A stretch of DNA of 64,000 nucleotides from Suillus spraguei. Its lineage: Eukaryota; Basidiomycota; Agaricomycetes; Boletales; Suillaceae. A program made the position numbers and the translations under genes. The notes beneath the pieces are model-generated. The model ran no database searches. It had not been told where the DNA came from and was given only the letters and a program-made list of their open reading frames with translations. The stretch covers positions 124,001 to 188,000 of the forward strand of contig JABCPU010000044.1 in NCBI GenBank assembly GCA_016800925.1, read 5' to 3'. Below are positions 21,809 through 33,447 of this stretch, piece after piece (position 1 is the first letter of the stretch; every line of letters begins with the position of its first letter).

Positions 21809-22283
21809 TGTCACGAATTCCAAATACAAATCATTACTCTTTCCTCAATTTCCCTAAAGCTCTAAACCCAGCGCTAAGACAAACACAAACTCCACTGAAA
21901 TCCCTATAACCGCTTCTATAACCGAACTTCCTGATGAAGATGAAGAGATCTTTTATGATGCTATCGGATAAGATAAGATAAGATAGTGTCACGTGATCTT
22001 AGAACCTTCTAGAATATGATGTCATAACAATGTCACAATTATCACATCGTACGATTCTCATTTCTATTTTATGATTGGCTAGTAGTTTCAAACTCAGTTT
22101 ATATCTCAGTTTCAATATGCGTATATAGTTAGCTAGTTTCGCTGTAGTAGTTCTTTAGTTCAAACCTCTTGTATCTACACTTGTAGTAATCCAAGACGTC
22201 CTTGCTCTTCTCTTCCTCTGTGATAACCATAGTTTGAGTCCTAGTCTCTGCCCTAGCGTTAATTCGTTTTGTGGGTTGTGACA
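21809..22283 (+). repeat. Gypsy-B 3' LTR
   Basis: The 475-bp LTR is preceded by the polypurine tract AAGAGGGGGTAA ending at 21808. It ends in GTGACA, followed by the TTCTC target duplication. Confidence 0.92.
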
Positions 22284-22288
22284 TTCTC

Positions 22289-22490
22289 CCAGGTATGAAG
22301 TGCGTCATAGAATCCTTCATCCTTCCAGGTTAACTCAAAGGGAGGGGGCCCGACTCGATGAGGACAGTAAAGGGATAGATGAGTGGGTGACCAATATCTG
22401 CAAACCTTGCACTGATATTCCACGCAATTCTTCTGACGATGTCCTAGCAATCCACAGACGCGGCATTTCATGTTCTCGTCAGGGTTGGAA
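22289..22490 (-). pseudogene. Gypsy-A1 ORF3, zinc-knuckle segment
   Basis: This is the piece of ORF3 between Gypsy-B and MITE 2. The minus strand encodes CRVCGLLGHRQKNC and CKVCRYWSPTHLSLYC, two Cys/His clusters, followed by FELTWKDEGFYDALHTWE. It is cut at both ends by insertions. Confidence 0.85.
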
Positions 22491-22688
22491 TACATCAGGA
22501 AATTCACACATTCCTTAACATGCTTAATCAGCTTAACTCACTTATCTCAAAACTTGTTTGCTCTCTCTCACATCATTCACCTGGCATATCTTATATTTTT
22601 TGAGTGCGAAATACAATAAAACATGTATATTAATATATCTCAACTTTTTTTTTCTGAATTCATTCACATTGAAATTTTGGACAAGTAG

Positions 22689-23163
22689 TGTTACAATCGT
22701 ACGTGCCCCTATTCATTTTCTTACCTCATTTACCGTGTATATTACATAACATGACTCTGACTCATATGCTCAACGCATCTATACTATAGTTGCCTTCCTT
22801 CTTTGGATACGCACATATATTCTCACACTCTTCTTGGTCTGTGCGCACATATTGGCCTATTTAAGCACAGTGTACTTGTAGTAAATTCCCTACTTTAATC
22901 TTACTGGGTTTTACCTGGAATCTCCTTCGCTTAGGTCTCCAACCTAAGTCGTCTTGAATCGTCTCTAAGTCTAAGCACTCCTTAGTCTTAGTCTCTATTC
23001 TCGCGGATACCTCTTGGACTTATCCTTGAGGCTGAACCCTTGATCGTACTCGGAACGCGTTCCTTGTACTTTCACCTTGTTCTCTTTTGAACATTGTAAG
23101 AACTCCCAGCAGACCGCCTGTGTCTTTTCACTGTCGCTGGTGACGCCACCCCAGTTCGTAACA
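22689..23163 (+). repeat. Gypsy-A3 5' LTR
   Basis: It starts TGTTACAATCGTACG and ends CCCCAGTTCGTAACA, with a TATA-like TATTTAAG near 22857. It differs from the 3' LTR only by A against G in CATCTATAC/CATCTGTAC. Confidence 0.93.
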
Positions 23164-23361
23164 AAAGATTAAAGTCTATTTTGATCGTCGACTATCCAGT
23201 CTTCGACCCTGAACCCTGATCGCTTAGATCAGCAGACTAGCGTACGCGTACGCTGAGCAGATTGTCAAGAGAAGCCCTCTGACAGAAGAAAGCCCTAATG
23301 GACAGCAAGACAGCGCGTGTAGGCACCGAGAAAGTATAACTCACCAGAAGAATCATCAACC

Positions 23362-24195
23362 ATGTCGACCAAAGAATTCGAATACAAGATCGGTCAACCG
23401 ATTGGTTTTGATGGAGATTGTGATAACTCTCGCGAGTTTATCCAGTCGTGCAACTTGCACTTTGACATCAATGAAAAGCTTTACACCACCGACAAGCAGA
23501 AGATCATCTACATAACATCCTTCATGACCGAGAAGAATGCCAAATCATGGAAGGAACAATTCCTTGAACACGCCCAATCTACCGACACTTCGGGACAAAA
23601 AGTTGGTTATGGGACGATGGTGGATTTTATGAAGAGCTTCAAAGAAGCATTCGAACCAGTGGATACCAGGATGACTGCGCTTACACGCCTTAGAGATCTC
23701 AAGCAAGGAACTGGAGATCTTCACACCTATGTTGCCGACTTTGAGGCACTTGCAGCCAAGGCTCATATCACCGATAACGCAACGAAGATCCAGTTCTTCC
23801 AAGATGGTCTCAACTGGGGTATCCTTACAAAGCTTTTCAATACGGGAGATGTCTCTGAGATATTCAGAGATGTTGTGTTGCAATGCGTTGCTATTGACAA
23901 CGCCCATCATCGGCTTAATGCCATGAGGACACGTCATGTTCCACAACAGAAGAAGAAGAACTACGGAAATGCGCGGTATATTCCGAACTGCGATTCCAAT
24001 GCGATGGTCGTAGATCGCATCTCCGACATGGAGAGATCCGAATGCATGAAGAAAGGGCAGTGCTTCGGATGCAGAAAGACAGGACACCGCATCCATAACT
24101 GTCCTGATAGAAAGAAGAAGACCCCACTCCGACAAACCGAAGTCAAAGAAGAAGAAGATGAAGAAACCGTAAGACGGATTATAGAGGATTTTTGA
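23362..24195 (+). CDS. gag: Gypsy-A3 Gag
   Basis: The ORF of 277 aa has a Gag domain (residues about 15-200, including IIYITSFMTEKNAKSWKEQF and TALTRLRDLKQGTGDLHTYV) and one CCHC knuckle (CFGCRKTGHRIHNC, about residue 233). A basic then acidic tail follows. It is the only fully open gene of this copy. The stop is reached in GAT TTT TGA, with the pol frame one base back. The start ATG lies 199 bp after the 5' LTR and is conserved in the sister elements. Confidence 0.92.
   Translation: MSTKEFEYKIGQPIGFDGDCDNSREFIQSCNLHFDINEKLYTTDKQKIIYITSFMTEKNAKSWKEQFLEHAQSTDTSGQKVGYGTMVDFMKSFKEAFEPVDTRMTALTRLRDLKQGTGDLHTYVADFEALAAKAHITDNATKIQFFQDGLNWGILTKLFNTGDVSEIFRDVVLQCVAIDNAHHRLNAMRTRHVPQQKKKNYGNARYIPNCDSNAMVVDRISDMERSECMKKGQCFGCRKTGHRIHNCPDRKKKTPLRQTEVKEEEDEETVRRIIEDF
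24186..24195 (+). other. Putative -1 frameshift site, gag to pol (A3)
   Basis: The sequence GGATTTTTGA places UUU in the P site and the gag stop UGA in the A site. A Phe tRNA can re-pair fully after slipping back one base, entering the pol frame. The same ten bases occur in Gypsy-A1 (43171-43180) and Gypsy-A2 (39582-39591), and a similar GGTTTTTAG closes gag in Gypsy-B. Function is inferred. Confidence 0.5.
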
Positions 24196-27100
24196 CGTGG
24201 AGAAACAAAGACTCGACATATGTTTCTCCTAATGTATTACTAAGACTTGTACGCGCTGTAGGTGAAAGAAAAGAACTCCGTGTCCCTATCACCCTCCACT
24301 CGCGTACTCGCTTAAAATCCGTCGACACAACTGCTGTTATCGATTCAGGAGCAGCAGGAACATTCATCTCTGAAGAGTTTGTAAACTCCATCAAATCACA
24401 CGCCAAAAACTCAAAGAACCATTTCGAGTAACTACGGTGGATGGGACTCTTATCAAAGGAGGACCGATCACGCACTACTGTCTTTAGTGGTGAAAATTGA
24501 CGACCGAACCATGTATGGGAAATTCAACATCACCAAACTAGGAAGGAGAGTTCAAATTCTCCTTGGAATCCCATGGTTATGAGCAATGAACCCAATTATA
24601 GATTGGGCTGCTGAAACACTTGTCCTTTCACGGACAGAGAAATCTGATGAAATCGAAATTGATTTGGATAAAGACAGAAAGAAGAACGGGATGCCCGAAC
24701 TTTTCAACCACCATACTCGATGGCAACATTCCCATCTTCCGAAACCATTCATCGCTCCCCTATTAACGCTCCTGAAGATCCTGAACCAGAAGTACGAATG
24801 CCACGTACTACCGAACCTACTCCACGTGTACAATTGCCGCGAGCAGTGTCACCAATCCCTCGCGCGAAGAAGCGCAAGAATGAATCTGAACCCGAGCATC
24901 GGGCCGGACAAGAACCTATTGAGCAACGGCCAATAGAAGAACAGAAGCAAGGAAAAAGGAAACCGGAAGAAGAACTCCCAGGGCGAAACACCAATGTACC
25001 GAAACTATCCAAATTCTTTGTTCCTCCGAAAACTCTTTCAGCTTCAATAGAAGAAATCCCCGATACAGAAGAACCCGTGCCCTCGTTAATCCCAACAGAG
25101 GATGATGACCAATTCGACACCATGCATGACGTCTGGCATGCACCTGAAGTACGCGAAATTTCCTCTTATGAACTAGGAGAAGGAGAATTTCTTGTGGAAT
25201 ATGATACCGACGGGATTAGCATGAGGATCATAGAAGAAGTATCCATGGATACACCCTTAACACGGGATGGAACTTCTTACCTTGAACAATCCTCTCCCTA
25301 TTCTTCGATTCCACTCCCTCCTCCGAAATATAGTAACAAAGCTCAAGAATTCGCTACGGACGAGAAGGAAAAGAAAAAGAAATCTTCGAAGAATTGGTCC
25401 CGGATTATTTGCACGACTTCGCAGACGTCTTTGCTAAAGACGGATTAAACAAACTACCCCCGAACGCCCTGGTATCGATCATCGGATCGACACTAAACCC
25501 GGTTTCATCCTCGCACGTCTAAGGTCTACCCGCTATCGGAAAAAGAACGCGCTGCTGTCAAAACGTTTATCGATGAAAACGTTGCGAAAGGCTTTATCTC
25601 AGAATCGAAATCACCTCAAGCTAGTGGTTTCTTCTTTGTAGGAAAGAAGAGCGGAGAACTGCGTCCCTGTCAAGATTATCGCTACATCAATGATTGGACA
25701 GTCAAGAACGCATACCCACTTCCACTCCCTATTTCCCTTGTCGCACGCCTTCATAACGCGCAGTTCTTTACGAAAATGGATATCCGGTCCGGTTATAACA
25801 ACATTCGCATCCATCCTGATGATAGGTGGAAAGCTGCGTTTACCACGGAATTCGGCCTATTTGAACCGAACGTCATGTTCTTTGGCCTTTGCAATTCCCC
25901 AGCAACTTTTCAAGCATACATGAATCGCACCTTTCAACAGGAAATCAATGAAGGATGGATGGTCATCATATGGACGATATCCTGATTTTCTCGACAACAA
26001 TGGCAGAACACCGTGAGCGGACTAGACGAGTCTTGATGAAAATACGAAAAGAACACCTATTCTTGAAACCGGAGAAATGTACCTTCGATGCAGAAGAAGT
26101 GGAATACCTCGGAATGATAATTCGCCCCGGACAAGTTGCTATGGACACTGCCAAGACCAAGGGAATCTCCGAATGGCCAACCCCGAAATCTGTAAAAGAT
26201 GTTCGGTCATTCCTCGGTTTTTGCAACTTCTACCGCACGTTCATTTCCCACTATTCTGACATCGCTAGACCCCTTATCGATTTAACAAAGAAAGATAAGG
26301 CCTTTGAATGGTCAACCGAATGTATGGACACCTTCGAAGAATTGAAACGACGCTTTACTTCCCAACCGGTACTCCGTAACCCTGATCCTTCCCGACAATT
26401 TGCCATTGCTACCGACGCTTCGCTCGTAGCAACTGGCGGAGTTCTCCTGCAGACTGATGAGAATGGTGTTTATCACCCTTGTGCATACCTCTCACAGTCT
26501 TTGAACCCCGCAGAACGCAATTACCAGATCTTTGATCGGGAACTCCTTGCCGTGATCCGGGCATTGACGAATGGCTCATTATCTCGAAGGAAACCCACAC
26601 CCCGTCCTGGTATTCACCGACCATAAGAACCTTCTGTACTTTAGAAGTGCACAGAAGCTTACCCCCGCCAAGCACGTTGGCAATTGATCTTGTCTATTTA
26701 CGACATCGAACTGCATCACGTTGCAGGTACTAAATTAGCAGTACCTGATGCACTATCCCGCCGGCCTGATTATGACTCTGGCAAAGACGATAACGAGGAC
26801 CAGACCCTCCTCCCTGACGCTCTATTCGTTCGTCTTATTGACACGACCTGAAGGATGTTTATCATCCTCTGACCCCCTCGACGACCCTGTCTTCAAGACG
26901 GCGTCCGACGCCCTTGATGGCGTGTGCCTACCTCCTATGAAATCGGCACTTTCTGATTGGAAGATGAGGAGAACGTCCTCTATTTTAAGAATCGCGCTTA
27001 TATTCCACCGGCGCATCGCTCTGATATCCTGAAAGGTATCATGATCATCCTACTGCGGGACACCCCGGTAGATTCAAAACTGAAGAACTCGTCAAACGGA

Positions 27101-28275
27101 AGCTTGGTGGCCTGCAATGGGCTCTTATATTCGGAAATACGTCGAGGGTTGCGCCCTTTGCAGCAAATGAAAGCGGATACTCATCCCATTCGCCTCCGCT
27201 CCGCCTATTCCTTCATCGGCTGTTCGCCCGTTCTCCCAAGTCTCCGTTGATCTTATCACTGACCTCCCCATCTCTGGAGGCTTTGACAGTATCATGGTCG
27301 TGGTAGACCATGGCCTTACGAAGGGGGTAATTATTATCCCTTGTTTGAAAACTATCACGTCAGAAGGTGTGGCCAAGCTATTTTTAAACATGTTTACCGA
27401 CGATTTGGACTCCATGACAAAGTTATCTCGGATCGAGGACCGCAATTCCTATCTCGCTTCTCAAAGGAACTTGCCCGACTTCTCGACTACGTCATTGCTC
27501 CATCCACGGCTTACCACCCGCAGACTGATGGTCAAACGGAAAGGCTCAACAAGAGCTTGAAACATACCTCCGCATTTATTGTCGTAACAACCCTGAAGAT
27601 TGGGTAGAACATCTACCAATCGCTGAATTTGTTCACAACCACCGAAAACATGATGCAAGAAATGCATCACCCTTCTATTTGATGATGGGATATGAACCAC
27701 GTGCTATCCCTCATCTGATCCCTGATTCATCCGTCCCGCAGCAGAAGATCGAGTAAGATCTCTGCAGAAGATAAGAGAAGAAGCAATCGCCTGTCACAAC
27801 ATTGCCATGCAGACAATGGCCGAACGATCCCGAGGAGATAAGTACACCCCATGGAAGATCGGAGATAAGGTTTGGCTATCTGCCGCTAATCTTAGACTTA
27901 AACTCCCATCGAGGAAATTGGCACCGAAACGATACGAACCTTTCCCGATCATCGATGTCTTATCACCCATTACGTTCACACTCAAACTCCCTCCGCAGTG
28001 GAAGATCCACCCCACGTTCCATGCTTCTGTCTTATCATCCTATAGCGAAACAGACGTGCACGGCCCGAATTTCCCTGAACCCCACCTGATATCATTGAAG
28101 AAGAAGAAGAATACGAAATAGAAGCAATTCTTTCTCACAAAGGAACCGGCATCGCCAACGCTACCTTGTTTCCTGGAAAGGATATTCATCTGGAGATAAC
28201 GAATGGCTCCCAGAAAAGAACTTGAAGAACTCCGCTCGAATATTGAAAGCTTATAAGAGGCAACACGCCCTTTGA
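24193..28275 (+). pseudogene. pol: Gypsy-A3 Pol, heavily frameshifted
   Basis: All domains can be found but in changing frames. They are protease (VIDSGAAGTFISEEFV, about 24340), an acidic linker (24650-25350), RT (about 25500-26250, [16 protein letters not shown]), RNase H ([16 protein letters not shown], about 26405), integrase (about 27000-27700) and a chromodomain (about 28120-28250). Examples of damage are TGA at 24581 where A1 and A2 read CGA, a C run shortened from six to five near 25458, and a lost base just before the RT active-site MDDI near 25968. Many lesions are one-base losses in short homopolymers. Confidence 0.88.
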
Positions 28276-28329
28276 TTATCCTCCAGTCAAATCAACTCGC
28301 GTCAAGCACCTGATTAACTACCTTTCGAA

Positions 28330-29796
28330 ATGTCTTTCCCCACTGCTTACATCACACCCGTCGTCACTGCCACCAATGACTCGACTCTGAAACTGAACGA
28401 TACGGAACCCTCACCACTGAAATTGATAATTCCTCTTACATCGAAGCCGCCATTCTCTGCGAGGGACATGCCCTTGAAATCGAAAGAATCCTCACTGAAA
28501 GAGGCGCCTTCCCTGCTCTCCTCATCGTCAACATCATTCGTATTGCAGCCCTCATTGAAGCCACTGCCAAAGAAACAACGGAAATTACTCTCCGTCACCG
28601 CTTCCTTCATCTTCAAAAACGCATTCGTGCTTACGCTATGTTGCTGCTTCCCGATTCCTTTAAGAATGATGTTGAAGAAGCTATTCACATCATTGCCGAA
28701 CGTCGAGCAGGTGTTGCTCGACCTCCCTCTCCGCAGGAAGATACGCCACTTCCTATCCCAGCACCCTCTTCTTCACGCGTTTATTCTAGTCTTGATGCCT
28801 TTACTGGCTTATACACTGCTGTCCAAGAGATCGGACAACTTACAAACAAAGTCGTCGAAACCATTCAACAGTCAGTTACTGAAACAAGAGCAGCTAGAAA
28901 CCTAGTAGAAGAAGCTATTACCGATCTACAGCAGACGCAAAGTGATCTTGCCTCTCCACGAACCCCATCCCCGATTCAACGACCAACCTCACCGCCCCCA
29001 TCACAGTCTCCCATGACCATCCCGCGTGGCTATATGAACCTTGCACAGAAGAACAGTGCGAGGCCGCAAAACTATTAGGAATCCCTGTCACTGAGCTGGT
29101 AGTGCTCGGTCCTCGACTTCGTGACCTTCACATACACCCTCCAATGTCTATCCCATCGTCATTCGGCCAATGGATCCTGTCTCACCGGTCTTAGTAAAAG
29201 ACTTCGGTATTACTTCTCCCTCTTCATCCACCGAACTCCTTACGGCTGCCGAACGAGAAGTTACTCCGGATCTCCCCATGTCAGCATATACGTTGTCGGT
29301 CGCTCAGCAAGCGCAACTTAAGCGGGCTAATACTCTTGCCTTAAAACGTATGACGAAGAAAAAGGGAAAGAAGCGCGCCAGATCCACTAGCCCCACGCCT
29401 ATCATTACCCCGTCTCCCTTACGCAAAGTCTCTTCTAACCCTGACGAGAACATGAAATGCCGCGTCTGTGGATTACTAGGACATCGTCAAAAGAACTGTG
29501 CGGAATACCAGTGCAAGGTTTGCAGATATTGGTCGCCTACTCATTTATCCCTCTACTGCCCCAAACGAGTTGGGCCTCCTCCCTTCGAGTTAACTTGGAA
29601 AGATGAGGGATTCTACGACGCACTTCGTGCTTGGGAAAAGCAACTTGACGATGAACGTATTCAACGAGAAAAGAAGAAGGATTCTAAGCGTCGCGCTGGT
29701 CTTGAAGAAGCCAAGTATATGATGAGTGGGTCGTTTGCTGATGAAGACTACGAGTTTAGCGATGACCCCATTTACTATGCGAATCAAAGTGAGTAA
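28330..29796 (+). pseudogene. Gypsy-A3 ORF3 (extra gene after pol), frameshifted
   Basis: A third gene of about 488 codons lies between pol and the 3' LTR on the coding strand. It starts MSFPTAYITPV, as in A1 and A2. Next comes a helical region (about residues 35-165), then a Pro/Ser-rich middle, then a basic KKKGKKRARS stretch, and near the C-terminus the double Cys/His cluster CRVCGLLGHRQKNC ... CKVCRYWSPTHLSLYC. It closes with FELTWKDEGFYDALRAWE and an acidic tail. Two compensating frame changes interrupt the N-terminal half. It is not an envelope protein by appearance: no signal peptide or membrane span. A nucleic-acid-binding role is inferred from the knuckles. Confidence 0.8.
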
Positions 29797-29828
29797 AGTC
29801 GGTGACTTTACGTGTAAAAAGGGGGTAA

Positions 29829-30303
29829 TGTTACAATCGTACGTGCCCCTATTCATTTTCTTACCTCATTTACCGTGTATATTACATAACATGACTCTGA
29901 CTCATATGCTCAACGCATCTGTACTATAGTTGCCTTCCTTCTTTGGATACGCACATATATTCTCACACTCTTCTTGGTCTGTGCGCACATATTGGCCTAT
30001 TTAAGCACAGTGTACTTGTAGTAAATTCCCTACTTTAATCTTACTGGGTTTTACCTGGAATCTCCTTCGCTTAGGTCTCCAACCTAAGTCGTCTTGAATC
30101 GTCTCTAAGTCTAAGCACTCCTTAGTCTTAGTCTCTATTCTCGCGGATACCTCTTGGACTTATCCTTGAGGCTGAACCCTTGATCGTACTCGGAACGCGT
30201 TCCTTGTACTTTCACCTTGTTCTCTTTTGAACATTGTAAGAACTCCCAGCAGACCGCCTGTGTCTTTTCACTGTCGCTGGTGACGCCACCCCAGTTCGTA
30301 ACA
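29829..30303 (+). repeat. Gypsy-A3 3' LTR
   Basis: It is preceded by the polypurine tract AAAAAGGGGGTAA ending at 29828 and followed by the AGTAG target duplication. Confidence 0.93.
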
Positions 30304-30387
30304 AGTAGATTCAATTTCACCAAGGCAGTTAAGTGTAAATAAGTCCGCATAAGGGCACGTCAAGGAATGTGTGAATTTCCTGATGTA

Positions 30388-31491
30388 GGTTTTATGCAAA
30401 GGAGACGGGGAAATGATAGGCGTGGGGCTAGTGGATCTGGCGCGCTTCTTTCCCTTATTCTTCTTCATACGTTTTAAGGCAAGGGTGTTAGCTCTCTTAA
30501 GTTGCGCCTGTTGAGCAGGGGACAACGTGTATGCTGACGTAGGGAGGTCCGGAGTGACTGCTCGTTCAGCAGCCACAAGAAGTTCAGTGGAAGACGAGGG
30601 AGAAGTGATGCCGAAATCTTTTACTAGGACTGGTGAAACGGGATCCATAGGACCGAGTGACGATGGGATAGACATAGGTGGATGGATATGAAGGTCGCGA
30701 AGTCGAGGGCCGAGTGTTACCAGCTCAGTGGCAGGGATACCTAATAGTTTAGCTGCCTCACACTGCTCCTTTGTGCAGGGTTCATACAGCCAATCGGGAC
30801 AGTCAAGAGAGGTCGTAATGGGAGGTGGCGAAGTTGGCTGTTCGATAGGAGATGGGGTTCGAGGGGATGCAAGGTCTGCTTGCGTCTGTTGTAAATCAGT
30901 GATGGCTTCCTCCACTAGGTTTCTTGCTGCTCTGGTTTCAACGACTGACTGTTGAATGGTTTCGACGACTTTATTAGTGAGTTGTCCGATCTCTTGGACA
31001 GCAGTGTATAGGCCAGTAAAGGCGTCAAGACTAGAATAAACACGCGAAGATGAGGGTGCTGGGATAGGAAGTGGCGTATCTTCCTGCGGAGAGGGAGGTC
31101 GAGCAACGCCTGCTCGACGTTCGGCAATGATATGAATAGCTTCTTCAACATCATCTTTAAAAGAATTGGGAAACAGCAACATAGCGTAAGCACGAATGCG
31201 TTTTTGAAGATGTAAGAAGCGGTGTCGGTACGTGGCTTCTGTAATATCTCTAGCGGTGACTTCGATGAGCGCTGCGGTGCGGATGATATTGACGAGGAGT
31301 AGGGCGGGGAAAGCACCTCATTCAGTAAGAATTCTTTCGATTTCAAGGGCGTGTCCCTCGCAGAGAATGGCGGCTTCAATATAGGAGGTGTTATCAATTT
31401 CAGTGGTGAGATTTCCATAGTTTTCTGCTTCAGAGTCGGAGTCATTGGTGGCGATGGCGACGGGGGTGATGTAGGCAGTGGGGAAAGACAT
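30388..31491 (-). pseudogene. Gypsy-A1 ORF3, N-terminal two thirds
   Basis: It starts at the conserved ATG (31491, MSFPTAYITPV) and reads through the helical region (RIRAYAMLLFPNSFKDDVEE) and Pro/Ser-rich middle to the point where MITE 2 entered. One in-frame TGA near 31320 interrupts it; A2 and A3 have AGA there. Otherwise the frame is open for about 360 codons, which argues that ORF3 is a real gene and not chance. Confidence 0.82.
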
Positions 31492-31557
31492 TTCGATAGT
31501 TGATCAAGTGCTAGTGCGAGTTGATTGACTGAGGGTGCTTAAAGGAAATGTTGCTTC

Positions 31558-33447
31558 TTATAAGCATTCAAGATTCGAGCGGAGTTCTTCAAGTTCTTCT
31601 TCGATGATGTCAGGTGGTGGTTCAGGGAAGTTCGGACCGTGCACGTCGGTTTCGCTATAGGATGATAAGACAGAAGTGTGGAACGTGGGATGGATCTTCC
31701 ACTGCGGAGGGAGTTTGAGTGTGAACGTGATGGGAGATAAGATGTCGACGATTGGGAAAGGTCCGTATCGCTTTGGCGCAAGTTTCCTTGATGGGAGTTT
31801 GAGTCTGAGATTGGCGGCAGATAGCCAAACCTTATCTCCGATCTTCCATGGAATGTACTTATCTCCTCGGGATCGTTCAGCCATCGTCTGCATGGCAATG
31901 TTGTGACAGGCGATTGCTTCTTCTCTTATCTTCTGAAGAGATCGTACTCGATCTTCTGCTGCAGGGACGGATGAATCTGGGATAAGGTGGGGAACAGCAC
32001 GTGGTTCATATCCCATCATCAAATAGAATGGTGATGCGTTCCTTGCATCATGTTTTCGGTGGTTATGAACGAATTCGGCGATTGGTAGGTGTTCCACCCA
32101 ATCTTCGGGGTTGTTACGGCAATAAATGCGAAGGTATGTTTCAAGTTCTTGATTAAGCCTTTCTGTTTGACCATCAGTCTGTGGGTGATAAGCCGTAGAT
32201 GGAGCAATGACGTATTCGAGAAGTCGGGCAAGTTCCTTTGAGAAGCGCGATAGGAATTGCGGTCCTCGATCCGAGATAACTTTGTCATGGAGTCCAAATC
32301 GTCGGTATACATGTTTCAAAAATAGCTTAGCAACGCCTTCCGAGGTGATGGTTTTTAAACAAGGGATAATAATTACCCCCTTCATAAGGCCATGGTCTAC
32401 CACGACCATGATACTGTCAAAGCCACCGGAGATGGGAAGGTCAGTGACAAGATCGACAGAGATCTGGGAGAACGGGCGGACAGCCGACGAGGGAATAGGC
32501 GCGAGCGGGGGGCAAACGGGGTGAGTATCCGCTTTCATTTGCTGACAAAGGGCACAACCCTCAACATATTTCTGAATATAAGAGCCCATCGCCGGCCACC
32601 AGGCTTCCCGTTTAACAAGTTCTTCAGTTTTGAATCTACCGGGATGTCCCGCAGTAGGATGATCATGATATCGTTTTAGGATATCGGAGCGATGCGCCGG
32701 TGGAATATAAGCGCGATTCTTAAAATAGAGGACGTTCTCCTCAATCTTCCAGTCAGAAAGTGCCAATTTCATAGGGGGAAGGCACACGCCATCAAGGGCA
32801 TCAGATGCCGTTTTGAAAACAGGGTCGTCGAGAGGGTCAGAGGAGGACAGTACATCCGTCAAGTCGGTGTCAATGAGACGAACGAATAGAGCGTCAGGGA
32901 GGAGGGTCTGGTCCTCGTTATCGTCTTTGCCAGAATCATAATCAGGCCGGTGGGATAGTGCATCAGGTACTGCTAATTTAGTACCTGCAACGTGATGCAG
33001 TTCGATGTCATAAATAGACAAAATCAATTGCCAACGTGCTTGGCGACGGGTGAGCTTCTGTGCACTTCGAAAGTACAGGAGGTTCTTGTGGTCGGTGAAT
33101 ACCAGGACTGGGTGTGGGTTTCCTTCAAGATAATGACGCCATTCGTTCAGTGCCCTGATTACTGCGAGGAGCTCCCAATCAAAGATCTGGTAATTTCGTT
33201 CTGCGGGTTCAAGGACTGCGAGAGATATGCACATGGGTGGTAGACACCATTCTCATCAGTCTGCAGGAGAACTCCGCCAGTTGCTACGAGCGAAGCGTCG
33301 GTAGCAATGGCAAATTGTCGGGAAGGATCTGGATTATGAAGTACAGGTTGGGAAGTGAAGCGTCGTTTCAATTCTTCGAAGGTGTCCATACATTCGGTTG
33401 ACCATTCAAAGGCCTTATCTTTCTTTGTCAAATCGATAAGGGGTCTG
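31558..33447 (-). pseudogene. pol: Gypsy-A1 Pol, RNase H-integrase part
   Basis: This is the distal part of pol, separated from RT by Gypsy-A2. It encodes RNase H ([27 protein letters not shown]), the integrase zinc finger, the catalytic core ([37 protein letters not shown]) and the GPY/F-like region (PKRYGPFPIVDILSP). One frameshift lies near 33210. The chromodomain present in A2 and A3 is missing: about 115-120 bp are deleted near 31585 and the frame then ends early at 31558. Confidence 0.9.

Larger units (their letters stand above)
15739..22283 (+). mobile_element. Gypsy-B, chromodomain Ty3/gypsy element
   Basis: This is a plus-strand LTR retrotransposon of 6545 bp bounded by the 5-bp duplication TTCTC (15734-15738 and 22284-22288). 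LTRs are 15739-16214 and 21809-22283. They differ by two substitutions and one single-base indel, so insertion was recent. It contains gag and a pol whose frame is interrupted by four TGA codons and two single-base shifts. It has no ORF3. It is inserted into ORF3 of Gypsy-A1. Confidence 0.95.
22689..30303 (+). mobile_element. Gypsy-A3, youngest A-family element
   Basis: This is a plus-strand element of 7615 bp with target duplication AGTAG (22684-22688 and 30304-30308). LTRs are 22689-23163 and 29829-30303. By eye they differ at a single base in 475 bp. Layout is LTR, leader, gag, pol with chromodomain, ORF3, polypurine tract, LTR. Gag is open, but pol and ORF3 carry many single-base indels, odd for an element with near-identical LTRs. 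Confidence 0.95.
22493..30385. mobile_element. MITE 2, split by Gypsy-A3
   Basis: The halves are 22493-22688 and 30309-30385, which add to 273 bp, the same length as MITE 1. It lies in the opposite orientation. The inverted termini are the same and TA flanks both ends (22491-22492, 30386-30387). Gypsy-A3 inserted inside it with duplication of AGTAG. The two MITE copies are nearly identical, so both are young. Confidence 0.9.

Noticed and set aside
28330..29796. ORF3 as a retroviral-type envelope gene
   Set aside because: No signal peptide, membrane anchor or cleavage site is visible; Cys/His clusters point to nucleic-acid binding.
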